From Bacteroidia bacterium (GTDB lineage: Bacteria > Bacteroidota > Bacteroidia > B-17B0 > Aurantibacillaceae), in contig JAEUTN010000018.1 of the NCBI GenBank assembly GCA_016787895.1, forward strand, positions 1-64,000: 64,000 nt of DNA. Reading direction: 5' to 3'. Within the stretch, counting starts at the first letter, position 1. Every line of letters begins with the position of its first letter. Below are positions 18,352-26,855 of this stretch, one piece after another. Under the pieces are notes generated by a model that was not told where the DNA came from, did no database searches, and was given only the letters and a program-made list of their open reading frames with translations. Made by a program: the position numbers and the translations under genes.

Positions 18352-21300
18352 GTGTTAAACAATCGCGACATATTGATCCAAAAGCTGGACGAGTTTATCC
18401 GCAAGTACTATAAAAATTTGCTGGTAAAAGGCGCCTTGTATGGTCTTACCGTGATGCTTTCAGTGTTTCTCAGTGTGGTACTTTTAGAATATTTCGGGCA
18501 ATTTAATTCTGTTTTCAGGGGCATTCTGTTTTTTACTTTCATAGGGGTGAGTGCCCTGGTTTTATGGCGATTCATCCTCTTCCCCCTCCTGCGTTTGTAT
18601 AAAATCGGCAAAGGAATTTCCTACGAGCAGGCCGCCCAGGTTATAGGGCAGCATTTTACCAATGTGCAGGATAAATTGTTGAATGTTCTGCAACTCCAGT
18701 CCGTTCAACAACTTGATCCCGGGAACACCTTGCTGCTGGCTGGCATTGATCAAAAAATCGAACAACTTAAACCTGTGCCATTTTCGGGAGCTGTTGATTT
18801 TTCGGAAAACAAAAAATACCTGCCTTATGTTTTGCCTCTGCTTCTTTTTACTACAGGCCTGGCGTATTTTTGGCCGCAGGTCATTTCCAGAAGTACCGAC
18901 CGTTTGGTGCATTACACCAGCTTTTACGAGAAAGAAATGCCCTTTCAGTTCCTTATAAAAAATTCCAGCTTACAAACCCTTCAAAACAGCGATTATACCC
19001 TCGAAGTTGAAATGCAGGGCCGGCAAGTGCCCGACGAGGTTTACCTTTTGATCAACGGCATTGAATATCGCATGCAAAAGGAAAACATCGAACGCTTTAC
19101 GCATTTGTTCAGTAATCCTCAGAACAGCATTCGTTTTCAATTCAGCGCTGCCGGGTACCTCTCAAAAGAATACGAACTGAAAGTATTGCCCAAACCTACC
19201 CTCCTGCATTTCGACCTTGAATTAATTTATCCCGAATACCTGAAACGGGCCAGTGAAAAAATTCCGAATACAGGCGATATACAAATCCCTCAGGGCACAA
19301 AAGTGAATTGGGTGTTTAACACCCGCAACACCAACAGCATACTCATGCGCCTGAACGACAGTCTTGTTTTTCCTTCCCCAAGCGGGTCTGAGCAATTTAC
19401 CTTTTCAAAACGTTTTATGGAGAGCGCACGTTACAGCATTAAACCCACCAACGCGGTGGTAAACGGCGCCGCTGACTCTATGAATTATAACGTACTTGTG
19501 CTGCCCGATCAATACCCGTCCATCAGCCTGGATGCCGTTCAGGATTCGCTTGAACCGTCGAGGTTGTATTACAGTGGCATGATTAAAGATGATTATGGTT
19601 TTGAGGGCCTGAGGTTCTTCTATACGGTTTTCTCAACCGACACCAGCGGGCAGCCGATAAAAATCGAAAAACAAACCGAACTGAACATCGCCAGGGATAA
19701 AGTGTCACAAACCTATTATCATTATTTTGACCTTAAACCTTTTGCTTTGCTTCCCGGAGACAAAGTGGAATATTATTTTGAAGTGAGTGACAACGATGGG
19801 GTCAATGGCTCAAAAACCACCCGAAGTGAAACCATGGTTTTTAAAACACCCTCGCGGGAAGAACTCAGTCAGAAGACGGATAAAAACAACACTGAAATTA
19901 AAAAAGACCTGGAGGAAAGCATCAGCAAAGCCAAACAGTTGCAAAAGGACATTACGGAACTAAGCAAAAAAATAAACGATAAAAAACAATTGGGCTACGA
20001 GGAAAAAAAGAAACTTGAAGACCTGATGAAAAAACAAAACGAACTTCAGCAAAAAATTGATCAACTTAAACAGGAGAACGAACGTAACAATAAAATGCAG
20101 AATGAATTCTCCCAAACCGATGAATCCTTGCTTGAAAAACAACAACAGCTCGAAAAACTGTTTGATGAAGTGATGACACCGGAAATGAAAAAACTGTTTG
20201 ATGAATTAAACAAGATGCTGGAGAAACTGGATAAAAACCAGGTGCAGGAAAAACTGGAAGAACTTAAATTAAACAACAAGGACATTGAAAAGGAATTGGA
20301 CCGCAACCTTGAACTGTTTAAACAACTGGAAGTAGAACAAAAACTACAGGAAGCAATCGATAAACTGGATGAATTGCAAAAGCAAGAAGAAGCCTTAAAT
20401 CAGGAAACAGAAGGGAAAAAGCCGGAAGAAAATAAAACCGGAGAAAAAGAAGAAGCTGCTGACAAAAAGGAAAATTCCGACAAAAAGGATGGCTCGCCTG
20501 AAGAGAAAAATAAAAAGCCTGACAACAAAGAGCTTCAAAAAAAGCAAGACGAGATAAACAAGGAGTTTGAAAAACTGAAGGAACAATTAAAGGAGCTGGA
20601 ACAAAAAAACAAAGCCCTTGAAGAACCCAATACCCTGCCTGAACAACAACAGAAACAGGAAGAGGTAAGCAAGGAACTGAACAACAGTTCAAAAGAGCTG
20701 GGTTCTAATAACAAAAAGAACGCTTCCAAATCTCAGAAAAAAGCCGCCCAATCCATGCAGGAGATGAAAGAGGAACTGGAACAATCCATGGAAGAAAACG
20801 AGGAATCTCAAAACGAGGAAAACGCACAAGCCCTGCGACAGATTCTCGAAAACCTGTTGAATCTTTCCTTTGCTCAGGAAGACCTGATCAAAACCCTGCC
20901 CAAAACCCGTATTGATAATCCTCAGTTTGTTCAGATCCCAAAACAACAGAATAAACTAAAGGATGACAGCAAGATCATTGAGGACAGTCTTTTGGCACTG
21001 AGTAAACGTGCACCCCAGGTATCGGCCACCATCAACCGCGAAATCAGCGCCATTCATCTGAACATGGATAAAACCGTAAAGGCCCTGGCAGAACGCAACT
21101 CGGGCGAAAGTCTTATGCGTATGCAAGGCACCATGACCTCAGTGAACAACCTGGCCTTATTATTAAATGAATCCCTTGAGCAAATGCAAAACCAAATGAA
21201 ACAGCAAATGCAAAACAAGGGTCAAAAAAGCGGAAAATGCAAAAAACCCGGTAGCGGGTCCGGAAAAAACCCTTCTTCCCAGGGCCAACCGGTTCAAAAC

Positions 21301-21879
21301 ATGAGGAAAATGCAGGAGCAGTTGAACAAACAGCTGCAGGAAATGAAGGATGCTTTGGAGAAAGGTCAAAAACCCGGGGAAAAACCCGGGGATAAAAAGG
21401 GGCAAAAACCGGGATCGGGTTTGGGTCAGAACGGGAAAACGGGCAACGGCATACCCGGAAGCAGCGAACAATTTGCCAAAATGGCGGCCCAACAGGAGGC
21501 CCTCAGGCGGCAAATGCAGGCCATGATGGATAAATTAAAAAACAAGGGCAGCAACCCCGGGGGCGACCTGGCTAATTTGATGGAACAAACCGAAAAGGAC
21601 CTGGTGAACAAACAACTTACCAATGAAACCATGAGACGCCAGCAGGAAATTTTGACCCGTCTGCTGGAAAGCGAAAAAGCCGAAAGGGAAAGGGACCAGG
21701 ATGAGCAAAGAAAGAGCAACGAAGCCAAAAACCAGGAATTAAGCAACCCTGAGAATTTTTTGGAGTATAAAAGGCTTAAGGAAAAAGAAATGGAGTTGTT
21801 AAATACCGTTCCCCCGGGCTTAACACCCTATTACAAAGACAAAGTCAATAATTACTTTAACGGATTGAACAGGAGATGA
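18352..21879 (+). CDS. DUF4175-type membrane protein with long Lys/Glu/Gln-rich coiled coil
   Basis: 1175 residues from a GTG start. Two N-terminal membrane helices (about 22-46 and 53-77) and a third near 155-172 anchor it in the inner membrane. Residues about 180-500 form a beta-rich extracytoplasmic part with Ig-like blocks (D-D-Y-G-F-E-G-L-R-F; G-D-K-V-E-Y-Y-F-E-V-S-D-N-D-G). Residues about 510-830 are coiled coil rich in K, E, Q and L, and 960-1060 is a Q/M/G/K/P-rich low-complexity region. The architecture is that of the DUF4175 family seen across Bacteroidota. The biochemical function is unknown; the shape suggests an envelope-spanning scaffold. The stop overlaps the next gene by 4 bp (ATGA). 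Confidence 0.8.
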   Translation: MLNNRDILIQKLDEFIRKYYKNLLVKGALYGLTVMLSVFLSVVLLEYFGQFNSVFRGILFFTFIGVSALVLWRFILFPLLRLYKIGKGISYEQAAQVIGQHFTNVQDKLLNVLQLQSVQQLDPGNTLLLAGIDQKIEQLKPVPFSGAVDFSENKKYLPYVLPLLLFTTGLAYFWPQVISRSTDRLVHYTSFYEKEMPFQFLIKNSSLQTLQNSDYTLEVEMQGRQVPDEVYLLINGIEYRMQKENIERFTHLFSNPQNSIRFQFSAAGYLSKEYELKVLPKPTLLHFDLELIYPEYLKRASEKIPNTGDIQIPQGTKVNWVFNTRNTNSILMRLNDSLVFPSPSGSEQFTFSKRFMESARYSIKPTNAVVNGAADSMNYNVLVLPDQYPSISLDAVQDSLEPSRLYYSGMIKDDYGFEGLRFFYTVFSTDTSGQPIKIEKQTELNIARDKVSQTYYHYFDLKPFALLPGDKVEYYFEVSDNDGVNGSKTTRSETMVFKTPSREELSQKTDKNNTEIKKDLEESISKAKQLQKDITELSKKINDKKQLGYEEKKKLEDLMKKQNELQQKIDQLKQENERNNKMQNEFSQTDESLLEKQQQLEKLFDEVMTPEMKKLFDELNKMLEKLDKNQVQEKLEELKLNNKDIEKELDRNLELFKQLEVEQKLQEAIDKLDELQKQEEALNQETEGKKPEENKTGEKEEAADKKENSDKKDGSPEEKNKKPDNKELQKKQDEINKEFEKLKEQLKELEQKNKALEEPNTLPEQQQKQEEVSKELNNSSKELGSNNKKNASKSQKKAAQSMQEMKEELEQSMEENEESQNEENAQALRQILENLLNLSFAQEDLIKTLPKTRIDNPQFVQIPKQQNKLKDDSKIIEDSLLALSKRAPQVSATINREISAIHLNMDKTVKALAERNSGESLMRMQGTMTSVNNLALLLNESLEQMQNQMKQQMQNKGQKSGKCKKPGSGSGKNPSSQGQPVQNMRKMQEQLNKQLQEMKDALEKGQKPGEKPGDKKGQKPGSGLGQNGKTGNGIPGSSEQFAKMAAQQEALRRQMQAMMDKLKNKGSNPGGDLANLMEQTEKDLVNKQLTNETMRRQQEILTRLLESEKAERERDQDEQRKSNEAKNQELSNPENFLEYKRLKEKEMELLNTVPPGLTPYYKDKVNNYFNGLNRR

Positions 21880-22283
21880 TTCCGACCAAACACGATAACC
21901 TAAAAATAAGTTCAGATGTGAATAATCTGAGGCTGGTGGAAAGACTCATCGAGGACGTGTGCGACGTTTATAATGTTCATGAGGACGTGTATGGAAATAT
22001 GCTCATTGCCGTTACAGAAGCCGTAAACAATGCCATACACCATGGCAATAAGGATAATGCGGAGAAAGTGGTGAAAATAGGATTCGAGTCCCGCAACAAT
22101 AAACTTATTTTTTCAGTCACCGACGAAGGTCCCGGCTTTGATTACCTGGGTTTACCCGATCCCACCGATCCCGCTAACATTGATAAACCCAGCGGCAGGG
22201 GGGTGTTTTTAATGAAACACCTGGCCGATTCCATTGAATTTGAAAACAACGGAAGCCAGGTGCTGTTAGGCTTTTCTGTTTAG
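21876..22283 (+). CDS. RsbW/SpoIIAB-like serine kinase/anti-sigma ATPase
   Basis: 135 residues forming a lone GHKL-type ATPase domain of the anti-sigma factor kinase family. The N-box is E-A-V-N-N-A-I-H-H-G-N (about 50-60), the G1 box D-E-G-P-G-F-D (about 88-94) and the G2 box G-R-G-V-F-L-M-K-H-L (about 110-119). Such proteins bind ATP and phosphorylate STAS-domain antagonists or sequester sigma factors in partner-switching systems. No STAS or PP2C gene is next to it. It overlaps the DUF4175 gene by 4 bp, so the two are made together, and an action tied to that membrane protein is plausible but inferred. Confidence 0.88.
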   Translation: MIPTKHDNLKISSDVNNLRLVERLIEDVCDVYNVHEDVYGNMLIAVTEAVNNAIHHGNKDNAEKVVKIGFESRNNKLIFSVTDEGPGFDYLGLPDPTDPANIDKPSGRGVFLMKHLADSIEFENNGSQVLLGFSV

Positions 22284-22382
22284 TTGCCGCTCGTCCCAAC
22301 TCTTTAAAATTCATAAATTTACTGGCCAAATGCTGACCGTAGTTGGATAGAGCTTATCTTTATAGGGAACGGAACCGAAATC

Positions 22383-24209
22383 ATGCGCTTCACCTTGTTT
22401 ATTCTTTTGAGTTGTTTATTGATTCCCGGATTTCAGGCTCAAAACAAATTAGCTGAGGCTGAGAAACTGGCCCTTCAGTATTTTGACTCCAGGGAATATG
22501 AAAAAGCCAACCTGTATTTTTCCGAATTGTACGAGTACAATCCTACCGCCTGGTATCCTTATTATTACAAAAGTCTGCTTGCTGTAAAGGAGTACGATAA
22601 GGCTGAAAAAATTACCAGAAAACAACTGCGCATCAACAAAAACAATGTACAGTATTACGTTTACCTCGGTCAGCTTTATGGCCTGCAAAACGAATCTAAA
22701 AAAGAGAAAGACTATTACGACAGGGCAGTGAGGGAAATGCTTCCCATGCCACCCTATATTTTTAATCTTGCCAATGCCTTTGTTGAAGGACAGAAATACG
22801 ATTATGCCATTCAGGTATACAACAAAGCACGCAAGGAAAGTCCGGATTACCCCTATTTTTACGAAAGGGCCGAAATTTATAAGTTGAAGAACGACCTGGT
22901 GGCCATGATCAATGAATACCTCGACGCCATTGAGTTCAGAGAAACTGAATTGGAAACCGTACAAATGCGTCTTCAGAATTCTCTGGGATACGACGATGAA
23001 ACCGGGGGCATGAACAATCCCTTATTAAAACAGGAACTTCAGAAACGCATTCAAAAATCACCGGACATGGTGGTGTTTCCGGAATTCCTGATTTTTATTT
23101 TAAAACAACAGAAAGATTTTAACGGAGCCTTTGTGCAATGCAGGGCGCTTGACAAACGATTGAAGGAAGACGGAAGACGATTGTTTGAGTTGGGAAAAAT
23201 TTGCGTTGCCAATCAGGACTGGGAATGCGCCAAACGGTGTTTTGACTATGTGGTGGAAAAAGGATCCGGGTATGTATTTTACGACGCCGCCATTGTGGAA
23301 GGATTAAATGCGGAATATCTATACCTTACAGCTCTGGCAAGGCCCGAAACGGCAGCCTTAGAAGCCCTTGAAGCCAAACTGATCGCCGCACTTGAAAAGT
23401 ACAACCAGAGTCGAATGCAGCTGAGCCTTTTGCGCAATCTGGCCAATCTGCAAGCCTTTTACCTCAACGATACTGAAAACGCCATTGTTTTGATTGAAAA
23501 GTTTTTGACTACATCACAGGCTGAGGCGAGTACGAAAGCGGAGTTCAAATTATTACTTGGCGACATTTATCTCCTGCATGGAGAAATCTGGGAAGCTTCT
23601 TTGCTGTACTCGCAGGTGGAAAAAGATTTTAAATACGACGTCATTGCTCAGGACGCAAAATTCAGAAACGCCAAACTCAGTTATTATGCCGGCGATTTTC
23701 CCTGGGCCAAAACCCAGGCGGATGTTTTAAAAGGCGCCACTTCAAAACTGATTGCCAACGATGCATTGGATTTAAGTTTGATAATTACCGATGCCATTGG
23801 CGTGGATACCAATGCGGCACCTTTGGCCCTTTTTGCCAGCGCGGATTTGCTGGTGGTTCAGCACAGGTATAACGAAGCTTTAGCAAGGCTTGACAGCATT
23901 AATCTTCTTTATGCAACACACACCCTGGGCGATGATATCTACTATAAAAAAGCACAGATTTATCAAAGTCTCAGCAATTACGAAAACACCGAAATCATGT
24001 ACAGAAACATTCTGGAGTATTTTCCCGATGACTTATACGGAGATGATGCCCAGTTTAAACTGGCGGTGTTGTACGATAAATACATGGCCAATCCCGATAA
24101 AGCCAAATTAGCTTACGAGGAAGTTATGATAAAGTATCCCGGCAGCATTTATACCGTGGAGGCCCGCAAACGTTACCGCCAGCTCCGCGGTGATTTTCAA
24201 AACAATTGA
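22383..24209 (+). CDS. Periplasmic/outer-membrane tetratricopeptide repeat protein
   Basis: 608 residues with a signal peptide (about 1-19, ending F-Q-A-Q). TPR-type helix pairs run almost throughout: A-L-Q-Y-F-D-S-R-E-Y-E-K-A-N-x-Y-F near 31, further units to about 180, and again from about 250 to the end, where Y-F-P-D-D-L-Y-G-D-D-A-Q-F-K-L-A and Y-P-G-S-I-Y-T-V-E-A-R-K-R-Y-R resemble BamD/YbgF-like repeats. Such proteins act as binding scaffolds; no enzyme motif was seen. A TATCTTTA box at 22355-22362 may be its promoter. The stop overlaps the next ATG (TGATG). Confidence 0.8.
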   Translation: MRFTLFILLSCLLIPGFQAQNKLAEAEKLALQYFDSREYEKANLYFSELYEYNPTAWYPYYYKSLLAVKEYDKAEKITRKQLRINKNNVQYYVYLGQLYGLQNESKKEKDYYDRAVREMLPMPPYIFNLANAFVEGQKYDYAIQVYNKARKESPDYPYFYERAEIYKLKNDLVAMINEYLDAIEFRETELETVQMRLQNSLGYDDETGGMNNPLLKQELQKRIQKSPDMVVFPEFLIFILKQQKDFNGAFVQCRALDKRLKEDGRRLFELGKICVANQDWECAKRCFDYVVEKGSGYVFYDAAIVEGLNAEYLYLTALARPETAALEALEAKLIAALEKYNQSRMQLSLLRNLANLQAFYLNDTENAIVLIEKFLTTSQAEASTKAEFKLLLGDIYLLHGEIWEASLLYSQVEKDFKYDVIAQDAKFRNAKLSYYAGDFPWAKTQADVLKGATSKLIANDALDLSLIITDAIGVDTNAAPLALFASADLLVVQHRYNEALARLDSINLLYATHTLGDDIYYKKAQIYQSLSNYENTEIMYRNILEYFPDDLYGDDAQFKLAVLYDKYMANPDKAKLAYEEVMIKYPGSIYTVEARKRYRQLRGDFQNN

Positions 24210-25153
24210 TGTTGATCAAAGAGGACCTGATTATACAGCCCCTCATGCGCGGTGCCGGCCACCGGGTGGATGTGCTTCGCCTAGATCTCATACACCCCGA
24301 GGTAAGCGGAAACAAATGGTTTAAATTAAAACTAAACCTGAAGGAAGCGGAGAGGCAAAACAAAAAAACACTTTTAACCTTTGGGGGAGCCTATTCCAAC
24401 CACATTGCGGCTACCGCTTTCGCCGCGTATGAACTGGGATTTAAAAGTATAGGTGTTATTAGAGGAGAGGCCCCGAGCCAGTTTAACGACACTTTAAGCA
24501 CAGCCAAAGAACGGGGAATGAACTTGTTTTTTGTGGACCGTGAAAACTATAAACGCAGGGATGATCCGGCGTTTTTGGAGGTCCTTAAGGAAAAGTACGG
24601 GGATTTTTATCTGGTACCGGAAGGCGGGAAAAATACGCTTGGTATGTTAGGCTGTAAATCCATTGCCGAAGCTAATCCTGATTACGACTATTTGATGTGT
24701 GCCTGTGGAACCGGAACCACTTATGCAGGCCTGATGCTGGGCAAACAAAATCGTCAGGTACTGATTGGTGTAAATGTTTTGAAGGGCAAGAATGAATTGG
24801 TGGAGGAAACAAAACAACTGCTCAGTAAGAGTGGCGAAACATATAACCCAATAATAGTTGGCAACGAAGCGCTGGAAAAAAATCATTTGGAGCAGTCCTG
24901 CATCATCGACCATTATGCTTTTTCAGGGTATGCCGCTTACGATAAAACACTCATTGATTTTAAGCACGGTTTTGAATTAAAACATCAAATCCCCCTGGAT
25001 TATGTTTACACCACAAAATTGTTTTACGCTTTCTTTGATTTATTGGAGAAAAGGAAATTTAAAAAAGGGGCTTCTGTGCTGCTTATTCATAGCGGGGGTA
25101 TACAGGGTAACGAAGGATTTGAAAAACGTTACCACCAAAAGCCAATGCGGTAA
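24209..25153 (+). CDS. PLP-dependent D-cysteine desulfhydrase / ACC deaminase family protein
   Basis: 314 residues from ATG 24209, which overlaps the previous stop; a TTG one codon upstream is less likely. The fold is the tryptophan synthase beta type. The PLP lysine is K36 in S-G-N-K-W-F-K, followed by G-G-A-Y-S-N-H-I. The phosphate loop region is C-G-T-G-T-T-Y-A-G, and the C-terminal L-L-I-H-S-G-G-I-Q-G-N matches this family. Members break down D-cysteine or 1-aminocyclopropane-1-carboxylate to ammonia and a keto acid; sequence alone does not tell which here. The last 25 bp overlap the convergent gene on the other strand. Confidence 0.88.
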   Translation: MLIKEDLIIQPLMRGAGHRVDVLRLDLIHPEVSGNKWFKLKLNLKEAERQNKKTLLTFGGAYSNHIAATAFAAYELGFKSIGVIRGEAPSQFNDTLSTAKERGMNLFFVDRENYKRRDDPAFLEVLKEKYGDFYLVPEGGKNTLGMLGCKSIAEANPDYDYLMCACGTGTTYAGLMLGKQNRQVLIGVNVLKGKNELVEETKQLLSKSGETYNPIIVGNEALEKNHLEQSCIIDHYAFSGYAAYDKTLIDFKHGFELKHQIPLDYVYTTKLFYAFFDLLEKRKFKKGASVLLIHSGGIQGNEGFEKRYHQKPMR

Positions 25154-25887
25154 TTTATACTCATCCAACCATAGAGCTGTTCAGGATCAAAGGTGCTGCT
25201 ACCGGGTACATTGAGGAGTTTTAAAAAACCGTATCCCACTGAAAGATGTTGCGAAAAGGATTTGCCGCCGCGGAATAACCATCCGAACTGGTACTGCAAA
25301 CTGTAACCTTCAACCCCACGCATCATTTGATCGGTTCCATACCGGAATCGGGGCCCCATGAACAGATGGTACTGTTTATTTTCTTTAAAATAATAGTTCA
25401 CGTCCAGTCCGGTAATGTAACTCACTCCGGGGATGTGTTCAGGCGAATCCACACTCGTATCGGCAGCTGATGTATAAAAAACCCCAAAGGGATCAAACGT
25501 GAGGGAAAATGGAATGCATAAACCGAAGCGCCCCGATTTGGAGAGTCTTTCGTAAACAAAAGTCACCCTGCCTGCCAATACACCAAAGGGTTGCATGCCT
25601 ATGGAATTTCGCAGGGAAGGTAATTTGCTGCTGTCAGGCGCAGCGGGTCGGTTCTTCTTTTGTCCATTTGCTATCAGGTAGCGGTCTCCGTTTAAGCACT
25701 CAATTAATAACACCTGGGTTTTTTCAATGGAAGATACTTCGCTGGAATCTTTCGGAATATAAAAAACCTGTTGCGCTGCAAGTGAAACAAACTTGCCCTG
25801 CAGCATTTGGCCCGATATTAAAAAAATTTTATCCTGAGCCCTCAGAAAACAGGTGGTAAGGATAAATATGGACAAAAGGACCCTCAT
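25129..25887 (-). CDS. Envelope protein with N-terminal beta module and outer-membrane barrel-like C-terminus
   Basis: 252 residues with a signal peptide (about 1-17, F-L-R-A-Q). A short beta module at about 18-72 (D-K-I-F-L-I-S-G-Q, ending C-L-N-G-D-R-Y-L-I) is followed by about 150 residues of alternating aromatic/polar strands (Y-E-R-L, G-L-D-V-N-Y-Y-F, F-M-G-P-R-F-R-Y-G, G-Y-S-L-Q-Y-Q-F-G-W) ending in aromatics G-F-W-W, as in outer-membrane barrels. It shares its N-terminal layout with the gene just upstream on the same strand (overlap TAATG), so the two are a paralogous, co-translated pair. Its 3' end overlaps the PLP enzyme gene by 25 bp. Function unknown. Confidence 0.75.
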   Translation of the reverse strand: MRVLLSIFILTTCFLRAQDKIFLISGQMLQGKFVSLAAQQVFYIPKDSSEVSSIEKTQVLLIECLNGDRYLIANGQKKNRPAAPDSSKLPSLRNSIGMQPFGVLAGRVTFVYERLSKSGRFGLCIPFSLTFDPFGVFYTSAADTSVDSPEHIPGVSYITGLDVNYYFKENKQYHLFMGPRFRYGTDQMMRGVEGYSLQYQFGWLFRGGKSFSQHLSVGYGFLKLLNVPGSSTFDPEQLYGWMSINYRIGFWW

Positions 25888-26744
25888 TAAAATTTAACGC
25901 CCACGCATAAGCCCAGGCTGGCTTTAGGAAGTATGGAAAAATTAGCCGGGACCCCTGTCTCACTGTTTCTTAAAGCATAGTTCAATTGCTCCTTGTAAAT
26001 ACCATTGAGTGCAAAAAAACCAAAGGCAAAAGAGGTTTTTATGAATAGGTTTTCAGTGATGTTGTGATGCGACCCAATGTTAAACAAAAAAGAAAGTTGA
26101 GAGCCACTGGCTTCCTCGTAGTTCACCAAAACAGATACAGTATTGTTGGAATAAATACTGTCTTCTTTAACAGCTGTAAAATCAAACGCCGTGTATTTGA
26201 GCATAAAACCCAGGTACATTTTGTGACCGGCATCAACAGAACCCGAATAAAAATTAATAAATGCGGCAGCGTCGAAGCGTTTTTTACCATTGTTAAGTAT
26301 GCCAATGAAGACATTGGGAAGCGTAGCATAGCGGTTAAAATTATAGGTACCCATTAACCCTGTTCCAATTGCGCGCTTAATGAAACGGTATTCATAATAC
26401 ACCGAGAGGTCGGCATTCACAAGCGCAAGGGTATTGATGTAACACTCGTTTTGTAATTTGGTGCTGCTGTTCTCTTGCGGTTTCCGGGCTGCTCTTCCGT
26501 TGAGAAGATAGTGGTCCTGCGCTGCCCTGTTAAACACTTCGGTACGCCCATTCTGAAACTCAACCAAAACAATTGTGCTTACCTGAATTTCCCGGGTCAT
26601 TGATCCGGTTAACAAAGTAATTTTTTCATCGCTGATCTCAGTTACGGTTCCTTCAAGTTTTTGACCATCCAGAAGGTAAACCTTGTCCTGCGCAACGAAC
26701 TGCAGGCTGAACAACAAAGCGAAACATAGCACAAGTCCCTTCAT
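25887..26744 (-). CDS. Envelope protein, paralogue of the downstream gene
   Basis: 285 residues. A signal peptide ends at about residue 18 (F-V-A-Q). The N-terminal beta module (about 19-72) reads D-K-V-Y-L-L-D-G-Q-K-L-E-G-T-V-T-E-I and closes with V-E-F-Q-N-G-R-T-E-V-F, a pattern common in Bacteroidota secreted proteins. From about 100 the sequence alternates in a beta-strand manner with many aromatics (Y-Y-E-Y-R-F, M-Y-L-G-F-M-L-K-Y, F-L-F-N-I-G-S-H-H) and ends L-C-V-G-V-K-F, suggesting an outer-membrane barrel. The promoter box lies only six bases upstream of the ATG. Function unknown. Confidence 0.75.
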   Translation of the reverse strand: MKGLVLCFALLFSLQFVAQDKVYLLDGQKLEGTVTEISDEKITLLTGSMTREIQVSTIVLVEFQNGRTEVFNRAAQDHYLLNGRAARKPQENSSTKLQNECYINTLALVNADLSVYYEYRFIKRAIGTGLMGTYNFNRYATLPNVFIGILNNGKKRFDAAAFINFYSGSVDAGHKMYLGFMLKYTAFDFTAVKEDSIYSNNTVSVLVNYEEASGSQLSFLFNIGSHHNITENLFIKTSFAFGFFALNGIYKEQLNYALRNSETGVPANFSILPKASLGLCVGVKF

Positions 26745-26749
26745 ACCTT

Positions 26750-26757
26750 CAAATTTA
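26750..26757 (-). promoter_or_regulatory. -7 box of the envelope protein pair
   Basis: The minus strand reads TAAATTTG, an exact consensus match. It ends 5 bases before the ATG at 26744, so the transcript is probably leaderless or nearly so. Confidence 0.5.
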
Positions 26758-26807
26758 TGAAAAAGCCTTCAGTCTGCCTTTAAAGCCTTGAGATAAGGCA
26801 TTTTGAA

Positions 26808-26838
26808 TTGGTCTGGACTGCAAAACTTAGTATATTTA
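26808..26838 (+). promoter_or_regulatory. Promoter of the ricT-like/gldH unit
   Basis: TTG at 26808-26810, a 20-bp spacer, then TATATTTA at 26831-26838 fit the Bacteroidota -33/-7 layout with one mismatch in the last base. The ATG follows at 26856. Confidence 0.5.
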
Positions 26839-26855
26839 GGCTTTGATTTTTATCT

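Noticed and set aside
20318..20692. Open frames opposite the DUF4175 coiled coil, apparently membrane-protein-like
   Set aside because: The hydrophobic, Leu/Phe/Ser-rich translation is the predictable antisense of Lys/Glu/Gln codons.
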